DNA from: Hemileia vastatrix
Lineage: Eukaryota > Basidiomycota > Pucciniomycetes > Pucciniales > Zaghouaniaceae
Direction: 5' to 3'
DNA: 64,000 nt
NCBI GenBank assembly: GCA_030280995.1
Contig: JASXTE010000013.1
Location: forward strand, 12,095,501 to 12,159,500
The notes under the pieces were generated by a model. It saw only the letters and a list, made by a program, of their open reading frames with translations. It ran no database searches and was not told the DNA's origin. The position numbers and the translations under genes are program-made. This document shows positions 12,251-21,845 of this stretch, in pieces. Position 1 is the first letter of the stretch. The number at the start of each line of letters is the position of its first letter.

Positions 12251-12788
12251 AGTCCTGCACAAGTAATATTATAGAAAAGATGCTGGTGGGATTTATTTAG
12301 CAGTTGACTCTAGTCAGGTTGCTGCTGGGGAAGTTTTGTCTCAGATGGTTAAACCTGGCTACATTAGGCCAGTTAGGTATGAATCTGTGGTATTCACCAA
12401 AGTCAAATCAAGATATTATCAGACAAAATTGGAACTGTGTGGAGTGGAAATTTTTTTAAAAAAACTTCAAAATGTTTTGTGGGGCCATCACTTCGAATTG
12501 CAAGTGGATGCAAAATCTTTAATTCAAATGATTAATTCCCCAAGTTTACCAAATGCACCTATGACTAGATGGGTAGCATTCATTCAACATTTTTCTTTTG
12601 ACTTAGTTCATAAGCCTGGAAAAACTTTTACTATTCCAGATGGTTTTTCAAGAAGACCACCCACTGAAGATGATTCAGACTCAGAAGAGTTCGATGAAGA
12701 TATACCTACGATTAAAGCCAGCACTAAAGGGGCTGAAGACTTTCAATACCTCCCCATGAAGTTAAACTGGCAGGAATATTGTGTGTAG
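12251..12788 (+). pseudogene. RNase H of E2, broken
   Basis: The segment has IYLAVDSSQVAAGEVLSQM, then RYYQTKLELCGVEIFLKKL, FELQVDAKSLIQMIN and RWVAFIQHFSFDLVHKPGK, ending with an acidic tail (DDSDSEEFDED). These match the RNase H order of Gypsy polyproteins. The open part is 12336-12788, ending in TAG. The upstream part is in a shifted frame. Confidence 0.7.
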
Positions 12789-14505
12789 ATAATTATGGTG
12801 ATGACCTCCCCTAAGAGGATAAACTGGAAAATTATTTTTATGAAGATAAAATTGATAAAATTGGTGTAGATAAATTTATTAAAAATGAGGTAGAAGAAGA
12901 TGTTGTGTATATAGATGAAGATGAATTGGTAGTTTGGGATAGTAGTAAGTTAAGCAAGGGTATATATGTTGGAGAATTAGGGAATTTGGTTAAAAAGAGG
13001 ATGGACAAATATGTGTATAAAGGGTGAAGAAGAGATCGAAGTATTTTCAAATTTGGTTTCTAAGAGGTTGAAAGGTTCAGATGAAGAAAATTGACATAGC
13101 TTGATTAAGAAACAAATTTGTGGCCAATGTTTATTGGCTCATCCATATGCAGGCAGTATTGGTGATAGAGAAGTGCCCATTGATATTATATTAATCAATT
13201 TTCAAAATGAATTCTGGGTTCAGACTGGTTTTTATTTGTTGTTGGTTAAATATTTATTTACTTTAGAAAGGCCAGAAGATTGTGAAGACAATGAATGGGT
13301 GAATATAAAAAGGAAGTCATCTACATTTTAATTTTCTGGTCAACAATTAATGAAAAGGAGGTATCCAAATCCTCAAGTAGCTTTAACTCAAAAGAAAGGG
13401 CAAGAATTAGTTTTAAACTCACTGCATGAAGATCTTGGGCATAGAGGCATTGGAGAAACATTCAGAAAAATTTCTGATTGATTTTGGTGGCCAGGCTTGA
13501 AGATGGCTGTTAAACAGTGGGTTCAGTCATGCAAAGAATGTCAAAGAAGAAGTTATTTAGGTCTGAAAGAACCTGGACACGCTACCAACAAAAATACTCT
13601 CTTTGGAAGGGTTAGCTTGGATGCCGTTCATATTAAGGAGGGAAGGTATAAATATTTAATTGTAGCCAGAGAAGATTTATCTGGTTTGGTAAAGGCAGCG
13701 CCTCTTATAAATTGACTGTCAAAAATTTGGCAGAATTTATTTTGAAAAATTGGGTGTACCGATATGTAGTTATGAAATTTGTAATGGTAGATGGTAGTCC
13801 TGAGTTTGGGACAGAGTTTAGAGAAGATATATAAAAAGTTGGGTCAAAGGTTAGAGTAGAAACCCCTTATTATCCTGAAGCTGAAAGTATGGTTGAAAGA
13901 GGGCATCAAGTTATTAAGGATGCTTTAGTCAAAATTTGTGGGTCAAGTGCTGAAAAGTGGAGGCATTATTTACCTTTAGTTTTATTTGCTGATCAAATTA
14001 CTGCCAAAAGGACAACCAGATTTTCACCCTATGAACTTTTTCCTGGACAGAAAGCAATTTTACTGCTTGATTTGGAAGCTGAATCATATCTTGGAGTTAA
14101 CTGGGACACGGTCAAGACTACTGAAGAGTTATTATGTGAAAGAATGATGCAGCTAGAAAAGAAAAAATAGTACTTAGAAAAGGCATATTCATGGATGATG
14201 AAGATCCAAAATTTGTCAGTAAGATATTGGATGATTGGCTGGTACATTGACTTAGAAAACCTTTGAAAACTGGAGATATGGTTTTGGTGTATAATAGGAG
14301 TTTGGAGAGCCAATGGGGAAAGATGTTTGCAGATAGGTGGAATGGACCGTATAAAGTCAAGGAACAAGTATCTGGTGGTTCATATGTTTTAGAAGAGTTG
14401 TATGGAGTGGTACTAAAAAAGAGGGTAGCTGCCAATCAAGTTAAGAGGTTATATCCTGGAGGTACTACGAGGACAGAAGCTTACTCCACAATGAGGATAA
14501 ACTAA
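12789..14505 (+). pseudogene. integrase of E2, broken
   Basis: Zinc-binding HHCC residues are visible (LHEDLGHRG, then CKECQRRS near 13530). The core shows SLDAVHIKEG with the first Asp, VMVDGSPEFG with the second Asp, and AESMVERGHQ with the catalytic Glu. A C-terminal SH3-like part (GDMVLVYNRSLES, DRWNGPYKVKE) ends at 14505. Stops at 13480, 13713, 13831 and 14168 and several frame changes break it. The catalytic triad itself is unchanged. There is no chromodomain. Confidence 0.75.
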
Positions 14506-15529
14506 AAAAAAATCATTCATTATCAAGTTTAACTCTGGAATGAGGATAAATTAATTTCTTATTAAAAATATTACTATCATTTTAGTATGGTTTGAGAGAT
14601 GAAACCATTAATAAAATTTTATGACATTTAAGAAGACATTTGTTCAAAAATTCTTAATACTCTTTAAAGCGTCAAAAATTATGGAGAAGATATATGTTGG
14701 ATTGATAAATTTTTTATTGGTAGAAGTGTTCACAGGGGAGCCTTCTGAATTTAATATTGCCAAGTTTGGGTGTAATTGATGGGCTGGCTGCTCTATACAC
14801 AATTACCCCACAATGTTACCAATTTTTCCCTGTTTCTAGTTGAATCCTGTCTTTGTTTTTTGAATTATAGGAAGTTCACTAAGAGTATAATCTGGAACAA
14901 ACAAAAAGACACCACTCTTAATTCCAGATTCAAGATTTCTTTTATTTTTTTCAGTTTTATTTTCTCTTTTATGTCTTTGTTTTTTGATTTCAATATATTT
15001 CTTTTATATTTTACATCTTTAAAATTATTGTTAAGGGTAATGCTCACTGGTGGTCTCTAATCATTTTTACAAATTGGAGGGAGCCCACCCAGTGATCATT
15101 ATTTAAAATTTCTATTTTCTAAAAAAAAGAAAAAAACTTTCATTTAATTTATTATATTTCAATTCTCAAAACTGTGTAACCACATCAAGTTGCACTTGGA
15201 TGTGTGTTGATGTCAAGGGTACGCTCATCAATTGGCCAGGGGAATCTATTAAATTTTAAATTTTTATTTTCAGATTTTTCAAAATCTTCTTTTAAATATT
15301 TTTCTGTCTAAAACTTTCATTAGAAATCAATATTCTATTTTATTTATAAATTCACTCTTTTATCATAAAAAAAATAAAATAAAATAAAATAAATATATAA
15401 ATATAAAATTCTTTCTCAATTTTTTTTAATTTTCAAATTTTTCTTTTTGTTTATTTCTTTCATGGTATATTTTATACAGGAAAAGGGTCAAGTGAACTCA
15501 AAAAAAATTGGATCCCATTTCAAGATCTG
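14506..15529. other. non-coding tail after E2
   Basis: AT-rich DNA with homopolymer runs and no convincing gene. A purine-rich block TTGGAGGGAG at about 15074 could be the polypurine tract of E2, but no matching LTR pair was found. An imperfect hairpin CACATC...GATGTG lies at 15181-15204. An (AAAAT)n run lies near 15367-15395. Confidence 0.4.
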
Positions 15530-15799
15530 TAAGTCCTCCAAGACTTTAAACTGGTTAATTTTCAAAACTTTCTTTAAGGTCTTATTTGTATTCAAGATCA
15601 TTAGTCTTCTAAGACTTTAAACTGGATAGTTTTCAAAATTTTCTTAAAGAATTCTGTTCATCTTTGGATGCTGTTAGTCCTTCAAGACTTTAAAATGAAA
15701 ATTTATGAAGATTTCTTAAATATTTATGAATGCCTGGTCCACCATGACCTTAAACTGGAAATCAATTAAAAATTTGGTCCACCAAGACTTTAAGCTGGA
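15530..15799 (-). repeat. hairpin repeat array, five units
   Basis: Five units lie near 15532, 15601, 15674, 15735 and 15775. On the plus strand each is a 4-bp stem around a 6-base loop, then (C)TTTAAACTGG. Stems are AGTC/GACT three times, GGTC/GACC once and GGTC/GACT once, so both sides change together. Read on the minus strand the units start CCAGTTTAA, the form seen in the leaders of A and B and in the 59-kb array. It may be the leader of a lost minus-strand element; no gene follows it. Confidence 0.6.
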
Positions 15800-17150
15800 C
15801 GCTAAAAAATTGTTGGATTTCAGTGATATTTGTAGCGCTTTAAAATGGTTTAAAAGATTAAAATCAAATATTGGAAGCCTGGCTATAAGTATTTTGTAAA
15901 GGTTTCTGAATAGCAAAAGGATTATAATTGTGATAAAGAATCAGAAGTCAGGGTGGTAGTTGGATTTATTATTGTTTTATTTTAAAGCCTCAGTGTTAGG
16001 CTGTTTGGTGGAAGCTTGGAGGACCTCATGGCGAGATTGGAATCAAAGAATTTGGCTCAGTGGGGGGAGCTATGAGAATGGAATCAAGTGTATTCGGCTC
16101 ATTAGGGAGATCCACTCTCTCATGCTGTGACATAGATGAAAGACTGGTGTATGGGAGTCTGAAGGGATTCATACCTTTCTCTCAGTAGTGCAATCATCAC
16201 AAAAATGTATTTTATTATCATTATTATGATTTATATCAAGAGCCGGAGAAGAAGACAAACAGTTTAAATTTGTAGAAGACCAGCTAAAACAACATTCATC
16301 AAAATAAACTAATTAGAAAAGAAAATTTCTTTGAAATTGTTTGACATCATTATCAAAACTTTGCATTAGGAGTCTTCTCTTTAGGATATCTTCATGATTA
16401 TTGGCTGGAGTTTCTTAAAATTATTTCTTACATTTTGAGCCATGAAAAATTGTTTCAGTGAAATTTATAGGAGGAACTGGCATTATAGGATCTGGATCTT
16501 GAGAAGGATGAATTAGGCTGGGATCTATTGAAGAAGATTGGACTTTGGATAAGGAAGCTGTTTTGAACGAATTCTTTTAAAAAATATCAGGATTAGACAT
16601 TAGATAGGGTACTTGGTAGCAAGCACATAATTCACATGGAGCGGCTAGTTCTTTGAAGGACATTTTAAAATGATGAGATTGAAGGTTGATTTAGAAGAAA
16701 CTTGGTTAATGGTGTGATTGGAGATGATTGTGGTTAAAGGGAGAGATGGAAGATTTTGGGCAATCAATTATGCAAAGTTGGGAATGAGGAAATTCCATAT
16801 TGGAGAGAGGATGTGGCATTCAACATCTGGGTATGCCACTTAGGTTTATTTTTGAAGATTATTAGCAATTTTCTGGACTATAAGGCTGGATATTTGGAAT
16901 TTTGGAAGGTGATTATTATCATTTGATACCCCTTATTTTCCTCTATCTTTTATGTCTTGATGGTTTTTTATCATATTTTACTGTTTTCTTAGTTTTTTAC
17001 TTGATTTAGTTACTTATAGTATTATTGGTGGATATGGTGCTGATGGAATGGCCAATGATCTACAGTGCTCTGGTGGGCTCCATTGCACTCCAGTTTTATC
17101 CAATGATTTTCCGGTGCAAACGCGAAGTGTACTGGAAAAGTTCTGTTATT
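15800..17150. other. unassigned DNA
   Basis: About 1.35 kb without a frame or motif I recognise. It is less AT-rich than its surroundings and has several GGA/GAT-rich stretches. It is probably old repeat-derived DNA. Confidence 0.3.
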
Positions 17151-17377
17151 GTGGCCAAGTTTGGTCATGGTGGCAAATTTAACTCACTCTGGCCAAACTA
17201 GCTCACTATGGCAAAAAGAGCTCATTGTGGAAAAATTTTCTCACAATGGGAAAGTCTGGTCACTGGGTTAAAGTTTGGTCACTGTGCCAAAGTTTGGTCA
17301 CTGTACCAAAGTTTGGACACTGTATTAATGTTTGGTGACTGAGGAAAAATTTGGCTATTGTGGCAAAATTTGGTTAT
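17151..17377. repeat. 19-bp minisatellite, about 12 units
   Basis: The unit is close to TGTGCCAAAGTTTGGTCAC, repeated about 12 times with the outer units most diverged. The middle units at about 17275-17330 are nearly identical. This is a tandem array produced by slippage or unequal exchange. Confidence 0.8.
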
Positions 17378-17434
17378 AATTTATTATGCTTATTAGATCA
17401 ATAGTTTATTGTAGATCCTATGCATGTAGGGTAT

Positions 17435-18182
17435 TGTTGGAAAGGTCAGGAGTAAGAGAATCAGATAGAAAGGGGGGAATCTTAGTCTTCTACATGTTTT
17501 TGTCTTTTTATTTTCGATAATAGGTTCTTTTTGAAAATAATTAACAACCACGTTCATATTTTTCAATTCTCAACATTTTTTTAAAATAAAATGATAATAC
17601 CCTTATTACATTTATACTTTTCATACCACATTTAGAATAAAACACAAAAATAATATTTTTATCACATATAGGGTATCTTTGGAAAGTTCTAAACCTCAGG
17701 GACTTGTTTTTATTGTTATCTCATTAAAAATAAAAATCTTATAAAAACATAAAAGTCTTTCTTTACAAATCTTTCATTGGTACACCTTAATTGTTTTAAT
17801 CAGAATTTATTTCTCAACAGCTGTATTTCCAAATCTAAATAAGCCTTTATAAAATCAGAGTTTAATATCTTTAAATTAATTCAAGTAGAATAGCTACCTT
17901 AGTTATTTGTGCAACCCTTATTTATTTAGAAGGACAGGGTTTTCTTTGGTTTATCCAGCTCCTTTGGACTCTGCTTACAGCAAGGAGACTGTAAGAGTCT
18001 TACCTACATAGGTGGAACCTAACGTGGGGTTCAAAATATCTAGCTTTTTCTAGGACTTATTTGGATCCTAACTTAGTTATTTGTGCAACCCTTATTTATT
18101 TAGAAATACAGGGTTTTCTTTGGTTTATCCAACTCCTTCGGATTCTGCTTACAGAAAGGCAACTGTAAGAGTCTTACCTACA
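17435..18182 (+). mobile_element. collapsed LTR remnant L
   Basis: An LTR-like segment runs from TGTTGGAAAGG (17435) to CTTACCTACA (18008). After 63 bases its last 110 bp or so are repeated (18072-18182), ending CTTACCTACA again. This is what a deletion between two LTRs of one element would leave. It has replaced most of the 3' LTR of element A, whose sequence resumes at 18183. A third, diverged copy of the 110-bp part lies at 39217-39335. No coding part and no clear target duplication were found. Confidence 0.5.
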
Positions 18183-18246
18183 GCGTGGCTTCATCCCAGT
18201 AAATAATTAATTATTTTACTGGTTAAGTCTAGCAGCCTGTCTGAAA
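18183..18246 (-). repeat. 3' LTR stub of element A
   Basis: The 64 bases match the right end of the A 5' LTR (26804-26867), and the terminal TGTCAG has become TTTCAG. The purine tract GTAAGGGAG precedes it in element sense. The rest of the LTR is missing. Confidence 0.75.
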
Positions 18247-18282
18247 CTCCCTTACTCTAAAAAAACAAAAACAAAAAATGCT

Positions 18283-19640
18283 ATTATTTTTTCTTTTTAT
18301 ATTTCTTTAGCAGAGTAGGAAGATTAGATATCTCCTTCTCAGGCATCCAAGAATCATATTCAGATGATTTATTCTTGAATCTCAATAAGTATTCTGTACC
18401 ATTTTAAGCATTAACTATTCTTTCATTTAGAATCTTATCAATTTCTTCTGTCTCAGTGATTTGATTAGGGGTCTTTTTTGGTCTTCCCCTCCTTTTTCAA
18501 AATAAATCACTATTGGATGTGTAAGGTTTCAAAAGAGATATTGGAAAAAAAGGATGTTTTCTGTAATATGGAGAATACAATATAACTTCAACTGCATTAT
18601 CACCAACCATTCTTCTGACAAAAATGGATCTACAAATTGGTCTTTCAATTTTTTATTACATTGTAAATTGAAGTGGACTGTATAAAACAGTACTTCATCA
18701 CCCTTTTTAAAAGTGCATTCTTTATGGTATTTGTCCCATCTCTTCTTCTCATATCCAAAGGATTTTTTAATTCATTTTTGAGCATGACTTCTGCAAGTTT
18801 GTTGCATTTGAAGAAAAGATTTTACACCAGGATGGAAATCTAATTTAGGTATTTTATTATTGGGAACTCGGGCAGGAGTATTTGGAGCATATCCCAGCCA
18901 GAGCTCAAAAGGCTTTTTCTGAGTAACAGAATGAACAGTGCTATTATAAGCAAATTCCAACCCAGGAAGTAGGGTAACCCAATCATGGGTAAATCTGTCA
19001 TTGCCTTTGTACTCAAGAACAAAGGCACAATATCTTCTTATCATGTCCTCTAAAGTCTGAATCATTCTTTCAGCTAATCCATCAGTTTAGGGGTGATGGG
19101 AAGTAGAAAGTTTCAGATCACAAAAACATCCATCCATCAGAGACATCCAAAATAAAAAGTAAATTTAGGGTCCCTGTCAGAAATTATGGCCTTTGGAAAA
19201 CCTGCAGTATTAAACATATGAGACCTTGCATAAGAAGGCTAAATCTTTAGTGAAAAAATCCTTGTGGGTGGGGATAAATTTACACATTTTTGTGAATCTA
19301 TCCACAATAACCCAACAAGAGTTATAACTGTCTTTCCCAGCAATGGGTAATCCTGTTACAAAGTCCATGTTTATTATCTGCCATGGTGAGTCAGGAGATT
19401 CAATAAGTTGCATTAATCCAGCTATTTTTTCAGTCAATATTTTTGATTTTTGGCAAGAATCACAGGATTCAACATATAGTTTGGTCTATCAGACATATTA
19501 ACCCACCAAGAAGTGTTCTTAATTCTGATAATTGTTTTTTCAAGATCAAAATTTCCAGCCAATAGGTCATCATGACAAATTTTCAAGATGATATCTTTCA
19601 TAGAAGGAGGAATAACAATAACATTACTCAAATTCTTCTA
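18283..19640 (-). pseudogene. integrase with chromodomain of element A, broken
   Basis: In element sense the N-terminus has CHDDLLAGNF (second His lost), then MDFVTGLPIAG with the first Asp, SDRDPKFTF with the second, and GLAERMIQTLED with the Glu. The catalytic triad is intact. A TAA lies in the conserved HNPQTDGL block in place of CAA. Further stops and frame changes fall near 19210, 19434 and 18772. The C-terminus (EIDKILNER, EYLLRFKNKSSEYDSW) is a chromodomain. Confidence 0.8.
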
Positions 19641-21424
19641 TAATAGAGGTAGCCTTCATCAATTGAAAATTTACCTTTTTCAAAAGCCTTCTGGTACTTT
19701 GGTGGAAGGGTTTAATTAATGCTTGTATTGAATCATTCTTTAGATCATTTAATATTGTAAATAACTTTTTTAAGTCAGTGTCCTTATCATATGAATCCAT
19801 AATAAGCTGTAATAGCTCTTCCTCCATATCAACCACATTTATCCCATGAATATGAATAATTTCATCTTTGGGAACATATGAAGGATTTGAGTCATCATTT
19901 AACAAAGGTAATCTTTATAACATATCCACATTTGAGTGAACAATACCAGCCCTATGAATTATTGTCATTCTCCCTCTATATTCTTGAACAGCCAGTTGCC
20001 ATCTAAACATATGTCTGTTAGGTGACTTCAAGTTTAGTAGTAATTTAACTGCACTGAAGTCAGTGACAAGTTCAAATTTCTATTCATCCAGGTAATAATG
20101 TAGCTTCTCTAGAGCCCATACTACTGCTAAACATTCCTTTTGAGTGGCACCATATTTCAATTCACTTTTTCTCAAGAACCTTGAGATATACCAAATTACT
20201 ACTTCTGACACTTTATCATTCATCACTTGTTTCTGATGGAGGGCAGCACCAAGACTAATAAAACTGGAATCAGTGTATAAAACAAATTGTTGATTAAATT
20301 CAGGTAAAGCAAGAATTGGTGCTGACATCAAACAATGTTTCATAGTATCAAAACTATTTGTCTTTCACTGTTCCAGACAAAAGCAACATCTTTTCTAGTC
20401 AGTTGGGTAAGGGGTAATCCTATGACTTGGTAGCTTTAAATATACTGTCTATAGTATCCACACATTCCCAGAATACTCTGTAGTCCTCTAACTGTGGTAG
20501 GAGCCTTCACCTGTTGTATGGCTGCCACTTTGTTTTGGTCAACACATATCTGTAACCCTGAAACAAAATTACCCAGCACTTTTAAGGAATGAAAACCAAA
20601 TTTACATTTCTTCAAAGCAAGTTTCATATTTATTTCATCCATTTTTTGAACACTTTACACAGGTGGTTGAGATGGTCCTAAAATGTTTTAGAAAATATAA
20701 TGATATCATCAATATAAACCATCAGCCATCCTTCAATTATTTCTTGATGGAATGTTTTATCCATAACTTTTTGAAAAACTGAAGGGGCATTTCTAGGGCA
20801 AAATGGCATCCTAATATACTTATAAATACCCATATGAGTAACAATCATCAGAAAATTCTGAGGATTCTTCTCAAAAGGTACCTGTTGATATCCCTTATTA
20901 CCATCCAAACAGCTGATATATTTAGCACCTTGTAGGGTAGCATGTATAGAGCTAATTCTGGGTAAAGGATAGATATCATCAACAGTATAAGTGTTTAATG
21001 CTCTATAATCACCACATAACTTGGCCTTATCTTTCTCATAAGAAATTAGGACAGGTGAGATAACACAATGTTTAGGTGCCTCAACTACCTTTTCAATTAT
21101 ATTCATTTTTAAAAGGGTAGAGATATTGTCTTCAATATCTTTTCTCTTTGTAGGAGACGCTGGATAAGGCTTCTTCTTTAAAGTAGGTGGTATTTCAGTA
21201 AATGGGTAAGATAATGAAAGCTTCATTTCATCTTTTACAAATCCTAACTCATGTGATCCATGAGCAAAAGCCTTAGGTAAAGATTTGATCAATTTAATGA
21301 TGGAATCTTTATCCTCACCAGAAATTTGTTCTCCAAAAAAAGAATTTTCAATTTTAGACACAAGGGCAAGCATTTCTTTTGTAGATCTTTCTTTATATTG
21401 AACTACAGAATGACATGTGTTCAA
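19624..21424 (-). pseudogene. reverse transcriptase and RNase H of element A, broken
   Basis: RT is mostly open at 20678-21424: KKKPYPASPTKRKDIEDNI, LCGDYRALNTYT, ISCLDGNKGYQQ and the intact YIDD box (VYIDDIIIFSK). The thumb (20436-20642) and RNase H (20080-20343, LYTDSSFISLGAALHQ, KYGATQKECLAVVWALEKL) are in separate frames. The linker to integrase is 19624-19905. At least four breaks occur. The palm residues needed for catalysis are all present, so decay is in the frame rather than the active site. Confidence 0.8.
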
Positions 21425-21845
21425 TCCTGGTGTTAATAATTTCTTGGGGGGGAATTATGAATTTTTTCTTCCCATTCATCCCCATTGTGAAGCATTGGTT
21501 TGAAGGATCTAATTTTATGCCATATTTGGTTAAAATTTCATTTCCCACAATGAGCCAACTACTCAAGTTATCATTTTTCATGACAACAAAATCACATATA
21601 GCTCTTACAAAACTATGGTTATATTTGAAAAATACAGTGGCTTTGTATTTTCCAATGGAAGACAAAACTGAGCAATAACCTCTCCAGTTCTCAGAAATAA
21701 TAGGCATAAGTTTTGATTTATAATCTTGGTCCACTGAAGTGATTGCTTTTTAAGATACAACACTTTCTCCAGATCCAGAATCTAAAACAACCTCAATGTT
21801 GTTTCCATTTATCAAGACTGGTGCCTTGAGAGGGACAATAATAAT
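21393..21845 (-). pseudogene. aspartic protease of element A, broken
   Basis: VVLDSGSGESVVS holds the active Asp, and a stop follows before KAITSVDQDYKSK. The remainder is open (21393-21734) and ends GMNGKKKFI. It is separated from gag by the TAA at 21846-21848, the same place as in element B. Confidence 0.75.

Larger units (their letters stand above)
10642..12827 (+). repeat. repeated CTC-N6-GAG hairpin motif within E2
   Basis: A short motif recurs at 10642-10665, 10746-10770 and 12803-12827, with weaker copies at 14484-14503 and 14532-14552. Each has a CTC or CCTC arm, six bases, GAG or GAGG, then GATAAACTG or close to it. In the first copies it is read as a peptide repeat (LQQEGKLQ, LQQEDNLP). 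It resembles in outline the hairpin plus AACTG units elsewhere in the window, but in opposite orientation relative to the element's genes. Confidence 0.45.
9696..14505 (+). mobile_element. Gypsy element E2, coding remnant of a second family
   Basis: Protease, RT, RNase H and integrase follow in Gypsy order on the plus strand, but the proteins are a different family from E1, A and B. The RT has a DIMGGYDERELH block and LTRLPQGATNSVA, typical of a widespread basidiomycete Gypsy lineage. I see no LTR pair; E1 lies directly to its left and may have removed or displaced the 5' part. Every domain carries stops or frameshifts, and two catalytic aspartates have become Asn. It ends in an SH3-like integrase tail at about 14505. 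Confidence 0.75.

Noticed and set aside
14776..15060. Open frame of 94 codons with hydrophobic stretches
   Set aside because: Phe/Leu-rich because of T-rich DNA; no similarity, no conserved copy, low-complexity composition.
15181..15204. Hairpin as a transcription terminator
   Set aside because: Eukaryotic setting, no U-run after it and no gene ending there; kept only as an inverted repeat.
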